Assembly (NCBI GenBank): GCA_005791685.1
Contig: SXVG01000106.1
Location: 1-17,024, forward strand
Direction of reading: 5' to 3'
From: Methylotenera sp.
GTDB lineage: Bacteria; Pseudomonadota; Gammaproteobacteria; Burkholderiales; Methylophilaceae
DNA: 17,024 nucleotides
Shown here: positions 12,982-17,024 of the stretch, piece by piece
Layout: each line of letters opens with the position of its first letter
How positions within the stretch are numbered: position 1 is the stretch's first letter
Notes under the pieces: generated by a model
Database searches by the model: none
The model's input: the letters and a program-made list of their open reading frames with translations, nothing else
Told to the model about the DNA's origin: nothing
Made by a program: the position numbers and the translations under genes

Positions 12982-13011
12982 ATATTAGTCCCATTTTGGG
13001 ACTAATGTCAA
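12982..13011 (-). promoter_or_regulatory. higBA promoter with palindromic operator
   Basis: Minus strand: consensus -35 TTGACA at 13011-13006, 18-bp spacer, -10 TAATAT at 12987-12982. A 23-bp palindrome with 10-bp arms (ATTAGTCCCA and its complement) around TTT spans 12984-13006, overlapping both hexamers. A bound HigA or HigBA complex would block RNA polymerase. Predicted start at about 12976-12974, at the higB ATG. Confidence 0.85.
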
Positions 13012-13047
13012 ACTTATCTGCAATAACTTTTTTAGCCCCTAGCCAAC

Positions 13048-14877
13048 TTACTCGACTGTCACGCTCTTGGCCAGGTTTCGTGGTTTGTCCACGTCGGTGC
13101 CTTTTAGCAAGGCCGCATGGTAAGCCAAGATTTGCACGGGAATGGTGTGCAATATAGGCGATAGCACGCCCACATGGCGCGGGGTGCGGATAACATGCAC
13201 GCCTTCGGATTCGGTAAATTGACTATCGGCATCAGCAAAAACAAATAACTCGCCGCCACGGGCTTTCACTTCTTGCATGTTCGATTTTACTTTTTCCAAT
13301 AGATCGTCATTGGGCGCAATCACCACCACCGGCATGCTGCTGTCCACCAAGGCCAATGGGCCGTGTTTGAGTTCACCGGCAGGGTAGGCCTCGGCATGGA
13401 TGTACGATATCTCCTTGAGCTTTAGCGCCCCTTCCAACGCGATGGGGTAATGTATGCCTCGGCCTAAAAACAAGGCATGCTGTTTATCGGCAAAGCGTTT
13501 GGCCCATTCGCGGATTTGTGGCTCTAAATTTAAGGCATGTTGCACGCTGCCGGCCAATTGGCGCAGTGCGGCTAAATAAGTCTGCTCGGCTTGCCTATCT
13601 AACAAGCCACGCTGCTTGGCCAAGGTGGCGGCCAAGGTAAACAAGGCCACCAACTGCGTGGTGAAGGCTTTGGTGGAAGCCCCGCCAATTTCTGCGCCGG
13701 CACGGGTATAAAAAACCAATTGCGAGGCGCGTGGAATGGCGCTTTCTTGCACGTTGCAAATGGCTAGCGTTAAATTTTGGCCTAAGGATTTGGCGTGCTT
13801 TAAGGCTTCCATGGTGTCCAGGGTTTCACCAGATTGAGAAATGGTCACGATCAGTTGCTTGGGGTTGGGCACCGATACGCGGTAGCGGTATTCACTGGCT
13901 ATTTCCACATTGGTGGGCAGTTTGGCGATGCCCTCCAACCAATATTTAGCGGTTAAGGCGGCGTAGTAGCTGGTGCCGGCTGCCAAGATAAGTATGCTGT
14001 CAACCTGCTGAAACACTTCGCTGGCCTTATCGCCAAACAAGGCCACAGAAAATTGATTGTCGTCTATTAAGGCTTCTATGGTGTCGGTCAAGGCACGCGG
14101 TTGTTCGTGTATTTCTTTTTGCATGAAGTGGGCATAAGGGCCGAGTTCCATGCTGGCCAGCGACACGTCGCTGAGGTGCACTTTGCGTTGCACGGGTAAG
14201 CCATCGCGGCCATAAATAGCCACACCATCTCGACCAATGTCTGCCACGTCACCGTCTTCTAAATAAATCACTTTACGGGTGACGGATAGCACCGCCGACA
14301 CATCCGATGCGATGAAATTTTCACCCTCGCCCAAGCCTATTAACAGCGGGCAACCCAATCGTGCGGTAACCATGTGCTCGGGTTCTTTTACCGATACCAC
14401 GCTAATGGCAAACGCGCCAGTGAGCTCGGCCACGGCTTTTTGTGTAGCGGCTAACAGGCTTAAGCTTTGATGGTAATAGTGAATTAAATGGGCAATTACT
14501 TCGGTGTCGGTTTGCGAGGTGAATTCGTAACCCAAGGTTTTTAATCGAGCGCGCTGTTCATCGTGATTTTCTATGATGCCGTTATGCACCACGGCAATTT
14601 GCTCTTTTGATACATGCGGATGGGCATTGCTTTCTGTGACGCCACCGTGCGTGGCCCAGCGGGTATGGCCTATGCCGACGTGGCCAGTTATTTTTGTGGC
14701 TTCGGCTTTCTCGGTCATGGCCGCCACACGGCCAACGGCACGCACGCGCTCTATACCATGGCCATTTAATACGGCTATGCCGGCCGAATCATAGCCACGG
14801 TATTCAAGGCGACTTAAACCCTCTATTAAGGTTGAAACAACGCTTCTATTGGCTACTGCGCCCACTATCCCACACAT
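13048..14877 (-). CDS. glmS: Glucosamine-6-phosphate synthase (glutamine-hydrolysing)
   Basis: Makes glucosamine-6-phosphate from fructose-6-phosphate and glutamine, the first committed step to UDP-GlcNAc. 609 residues, the same length class as E. coli GlmS. The N-terminal amidotransferase begins MCGIVG with nucleophile Cys2 after Met removal. GHTRWATHG carries R73/W74 and HNGIIENH is at 98-105. Two SIS isomerase domains follow: LAAGTSYYAA with TISQSGETLDT, then LGRGIHYPIALEGALKLKEI. The end VDKPRNLAKSVTVE is the conserved C-tail that closes the active site. It follows glmU after only 9 nt, an operon. No glmS ribozyme was looked for beyond the absence of space: the 5' leader is the end of glmU. 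Confidence 0.98.
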   Translation of the reverse strand: MCGIVGAVANRSVVSTLIEGLSRLEYRGYDSAGIAVLNGHGIERVRAVGRVAAMTEKAEATKITGHVGIGHTRWATHGGVTESNAHPHVSKEQIAVVHNGIIENHDEQRARLKTLGYEFTSQTDTEVIAHLIHYYHQSLSLLAATQKAVAELTGAFAISVVSVKEPEHMVTARLGCPLLIGLGEGENFIASDVSAVLSVTRKVIYLEDGDVADIGRDGVAIYGRDGLPVQRKVHLSDVSLASMELGPYAHFMQKEIHEQPRALTDTIEALIDDNQFSVALFGDKASEVFQQVDSILILAAGTSYYAALTAKYWLEGIAKLPTNVEIASEYRYRVSVPNPKQLIVTISQSGETLDTMEALKHAKSLGQNLTLAICNVQESAIPRASQLVFYTRAGAEIGGASTKAFTTQLVALFTLAATLAKQRGLLDRQAEQTYLAALRQLAGSVQHALNLEPQIREWAKRFADKQHALFLGRGIHYPIALEGALKLKEISYIHAEAYPAGELKHGPLALVDSSMPVVVIAPNDDLLEKVKSNMQEVKARGGELFVFADADSQFTESEGVHVIRTPRHVGVLSPILHTIPVQILAYHAALLKGTDVDKPRNLAKSVTVE

Positions 14878-14886
14878 GGTTGATCT

Positions 14887-16257
14887 CTACTTTTTGATTT
14901 TTACTGGGCGTTTCCAGCCAGAAATGGATTTTTGATCTTTGGCGCGACAAAAGGTCAACTGACCTGCCGGTGCATCTTTGGTGATGGTGGAACCGGCGGC
15001 AATGGTCGCACCTTTGCCTAAGGTGATCGGGGCCACCAACTGGGTATCCGAGCCAATGAACACGTCGTCTTCTATCACGGTTCTAAATTTGTTGGCGCCG
15101 TCATAGTTGCAGGTAATGGTGCCAGCGCCCACGTTGACATTTTTACCCACCGTGGCATCGCCCACGTAACTTAGGTGATTGATTTTGCTGGTGCTGCCCA
15201 CTTGGGCATTTTTCAATTCAACAAAGTTACCAACATGGGTATGATCGGCTAAAGTCGTACCCGGTCTTATGCGGGCAAACGGGCCTATGCGCGCCTCTAC
15301 ACCTATTTGTGCATCGTCTACATGGGTAAAGGCAGCAATCTGGGTGCCGGCGGCAATGACGGCATTTTTAATCACGCAATTGGGCGCTATTTTTACGCCA
15401 TCGCCCAACTGTACTTGGCCTTCAAACAGGCAATTCACATCGATCTCCACGTCACGACCGCATTGCAGGTCGCCGCGCACATCGATGCGATTGGGGTCTT
15501 TTAAGGTCACGCCCTGTTGCAATAATTGCTGGGCATAACGCTGTTGATAAATACGTTCAATTTGCGCCAAATCACTTTTGGCGTTGATGCCGGTTACCGA
15601 CCATTCGTCCTCGGTGATTTCAGCCACCACGGGCACGCCTTGCTGCACGGCGAGCGCGACGATGTCGGTTAAGTAGTATTCACCCTGGGCATTGTTGTTG
15701 GTGAGCGTGGCTAACCACTGCACCAATCGGCCATTGGGCATGGCCATCATGCCGGTGTTCACTTCTTTGATTTGACGCTGTTGATCACTGGCATCTTTAT
15801 GCTCTACTATGGCACTTACCTGGCCGCTGCCGTCTCGCACTATACGGCCGTAACCGCTGGGATCGGCTTTATTGAAGGACAGAATAGCCAGCTGATCGCT
15901 CGCTTGATTGATTAATTTTTGACAGGCGGTGCTGGCGACCAAGGGCACATCCCCCAATAAAATCAGCGTGCTGGCATCCGCGTCTAAATGCGGTAACGCT
16001 TGTTGCACGGCATGACCGGTACCTAATTGCTCAGCTTGCTTCACCCAAATAATACTGTCATCAGCGAAGCGCTGTTTAACGATTTCGCCACCGTAACCAT
16101 ACACCACGATAATTTTGCTAGGATTCAACGCCTTAGCACAGGCTAGCACATGGCCTAAAATAGGCATCGCGCCTACTTCATGCAAGACCTTGGGCAGATC
16201 GGAATGCATGCGCGTGCCTTTGCCGGCCGCGAGTATGACTACATTAAGATTGGGCAT
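14887..16257 (-). CDS. glmU: Bifunctional GlcN-1-P acetyltransferase / GlcNAc-1-P uridyltransferase
   Basis: Carries out the last two steps to UDP-GlcNAc, precursor of peptidoglycan and lipopolysaccharide. 456 residues, matching E. coli GlmU. The N-terminal pyrophosphorylase domain has LAAGKGTRM at 9-17 with K23 (LPKVLH), QLGTGHAV at 77-84, GDVPL at 102-106, GYGRIV at 135-140 and GEYYLTD at 192-198. The C-terminal left-handed beta-helix acetyltransferase (from about 250) has RIGPFARIRPGT at 323-334, the catalytic His361 in NHLSYVGD, and NYDG at 384-387. The short basic tail is KRPVKIKK. The start ATG (16257) has no clear ribosome site. It is separated from the atp operon by a strong terminator and is followed by glmS. 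Confidence 0.98.
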   Translation of the reverse strand: MPNLNVVILAAGKGTRMHSDLPKVLHEVGAMPILGHVLACAKALNPSKIIVVYGYGGEIVKQRFADDSIIWVKQAEQLGTGHAVQQALPHLDADASTLILLGDVPLVASTACQKLINQASDQLAILSFNKADPSGYGRIVRDGSGQVSAIVEHKDASDQQRQIKEVNTGMMAMPNGRLVQWLATLTNNNAQGEYYLTDIVALAVQQGVPVVAEITEDEWSVTGINAKSDLAQIERIYQQRYAQQLLQQGVTLKDPNRIDVRGDLQCGRDVEIDVNCLFEGQVQLGDGVKIAPNCVIKNAVIAAGTQIAAFTHVDDAQIGVEARIGPFARIRPGTTLADHTHVGNFVELKNAQVGSTSKINHLSYVGDATVGKNVNVGAGTITCNYDGANKFRTVIEDDVFIGSDTQLVAPITLGKGATIAAGSTITKDAPAGQLTFCRAKDQKSISGWKRPVKIKK

Positions 16258-16309
16258 TTTTCTAAGTGATGACTTAACAATTATTTATCTTTTATAGGCA
16301 AAGTATAAC

Positions 16310-16337
16310 AAAAAAGGCAGCCTAAGCTGCCTTTTTT
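16310..16337 (-). terminator. Terminator of the atp operon
   Basis: A perfect 12-bp stem AAAAAAGGCAGC/GCTGCCTTTTTT with a 4-nt loop (16322-16325), ending in a T run on the minus strand, 22 bp after the atpC stop. It is symmetrical enough to act on both strands. A minus-strand TATACT (16307-16302) next to it could be the -10 for glmU. Confidence 0.92.
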
Positions 16338-16359
16338 GCTGTTAATGCAGCCATTACAG

Positions 16360-16785
16360 CTAGTGAGTCGTTTTACGCAAACGCTCTATGGCTTGAATTT
16401 GTGCGATGGCTTCAGACAATTCTGCCTGTGCTTTTGCATAATCCATGTCTGAAGTGCGATTTTTCATCGCTTCTTCAGCCGCCGCTTTAGCTGCGAGGGC
16501 TTTCGCTTCGTCTAAATCGTGACCGCGTACCGCTGTATCCGCCAACACGGTGATTAAACCCGGTTGCACTTCTAGCAAGCCACCCGATATAAAGATCAAG
16601 GTTTCTTCAGCCGTGTCAGACAACTTGATGCGCAAGGCACCCGGTTTAATGGTGGTGACCATGGGCGCGTGATGCGGGTAAATACCCACTTCACCCGCAC
16701 TGGCAGGCACCACAATAAACTCGGCTTCACCAGCAAAAATGCTCGCTTCTGCACTGACTACATCGATATGAACAGTATTTGCCAT
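16360..16785 (-). CDS. atpC: F1Fo ATP synthase epsilon subunit
   Basis: Central-stalk subunit that couples rotation and inhibits ATP hydrolysis. 141 residues, normal length. The N-terminal beta-sandwich opens VHIDVVSAEASIFAGEAEFI, followed by GEVGIYPHHAPMVTTIKPG at about 31-49 and a GGLLEVQPGLITVLADTAVR stretch (68-87). The C-terminal two-helix hairpin starts DLDEAKALAAKAAAEEA and ends in AIERLRKTTH. A strong AAGGAA site upstream supports the ATG. It is the last gene of the atp operon, 48 nt after atpD and before the terminator at 16310-16337. Confidence 0.97.
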   Translation of the reverse strand: MANTVHIDVVSAEASIFAGEAEFIVVPASAGEVGIYPHHAPMVTTIKPGALRIKLSDTAEETLIFISGGLLEVQPGLITVLADTAVRGHDLDEAKALAAKAAAEEAMKNRTSDMDYAKAQAELSEAIAQIQAIERLRKTTH

Positions 16786-16833
16786 CTCTTTTCCTTAAAC
16801 ATTTAACCTATAAAAAAGTCTGTCGACCATCCA

Positions 16834-17024
16834 TTAGTTAAGTGTTTTTGCCTTTTCTACCGCTTCTTCAATGCCGCCTACCATGTAGAACGCTTGCTCA
16901 GGTAGGTGATCGTAGTCACCGGCCACAATGGCTTTAAAGCCTTTGATGGTTTCTTTCAATGGCACGTATTTACCAGGTGCGCCGGTAAACACTTCAGCAA
17001 CGTGGAATGGTTGTGACAAGAAAC
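16834..17024 (-). CDS. atpD: F1Fo ATP synthase beta subunit, C-terminal end
   Basis: The last 62 residues of the catalytic beta subunit; the gene continues beyond the right edge. The frame is open to the edge and begins FLSQPFHVAEVFTGAPGKYV, the highly conserved start of the beta C-terminal helical domain, then KETIKGFKAIVAGDYDHLPE, then AFYMVGGIEEAVEKAKTLN and the stop. Nucleotide-binding motifs lie outside the window. The apparent TTG start near the edge is not real, since the family protein runs through it. atpC follows after 48 nt. Confidence 0.97.
   Translation of the reverse strand, partial: FLSQPFHVAEVFTGAPGKYVPLKETIKGFKAIVAGDYDHLPEQAFYMVGGIEEAVEKAKTLN

Noticed and set aside
13007..13047. 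Terminator between glmS and higB
   Set aside because: The GGCTA/GGGCTA motifs are direct, not inverted, so no stable hairpin precedes the A/T run.
12147..13047. Direct repeats of glmS or yaeQ ends flanking higBA, as seen for the tRNA cassette
   Set aside because: By eye, no duplicated end of either neighbour gene was found on the other side of higBA.
1..17024. CRISPR array, rRNA, prophage or transposase genes
   Set aside because: No regularly spaced repeats, rRNA sequence or recombinase-like protein were found in the window.

Overview
The window reads as chromosomal DNA of a betaproteobacterium. The gene content and order (atpD-atpC-glmU-glmS; priA divergent from argS; argS followed by a SPOR-domain gene, dsbA and an SDR gene; ettA; yaeQ; thiD-thiE) fit the Nitrosomonadales/Methylophilaceae type of genome. 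This placement rests on gene order and protein character, not on a database match. The backbone has moderate GC; the toxin-antitoxin genes look AT-richer.

Layout from left to right. (1) 1-609: a minus-strand toxin-antitoxin (TA) pair, a two-domain ParC-type antitoxin and a ParE/RelE-type toxin that runs off the window. (2) 797-2284: minus-strand thiD-thiE for thiamine synthesis. (3) 2309-3035: a compact unit of about 0.7 kb holding a second TA pair (Phd/YefM-like antitoxin plus canonical RelE toxin). It is bounded by two identical 22-bp copies of the 3' end of the adjacent tRNA-Gly(CCC) gene, so it looks like a tRNA-integrated cassette or the remnant of a larger island. (4) 3184-8611: priA (minus) divergent from argS, then a SPOR-domain membrane protein and dsbA (plus), closed by a strong terminator. 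(5) 8714-9505: an SDR oxidoreductase. (6) 9506-9806: a non-coding patch with a nested inverted-repeat (MITE/REP-like) element and a second, displaced copy of the ettA 3' end. (7) 9807-12146: ettA (minus) divergent from yaeQ (plus). (8) 12256-13011: a third TA pair, higB-higA, whose promoter places the transcription start at or next to the toxin start codon. (9) 13048-17024: glmS and glmU (UDP-GlcNAc synthesis), then a strong terminator, atpC and the 3' end of atpD.

The housekeeping genes supply thiamine phosphate, UDP-GlcNAc, replication restart, Arg-tRNA, periplasmic disulfides, translation throttling and ATP. Set into their borders are three unrelated type II TA modules and two loci where the 3' end of a host gene (tRNA-Gly and ettA) is duplicated nearby, a pattern associated with integrative elements that target gene 3' ends. 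No integrase or transposase gene is visible, so any mobility is past, or supplied in trans. The most distinctive observation is the TA cassette framed by tRNA-derived repeats. Next are the ettA tail duplication beside the MITE-like element and the apparently leaderless higB.
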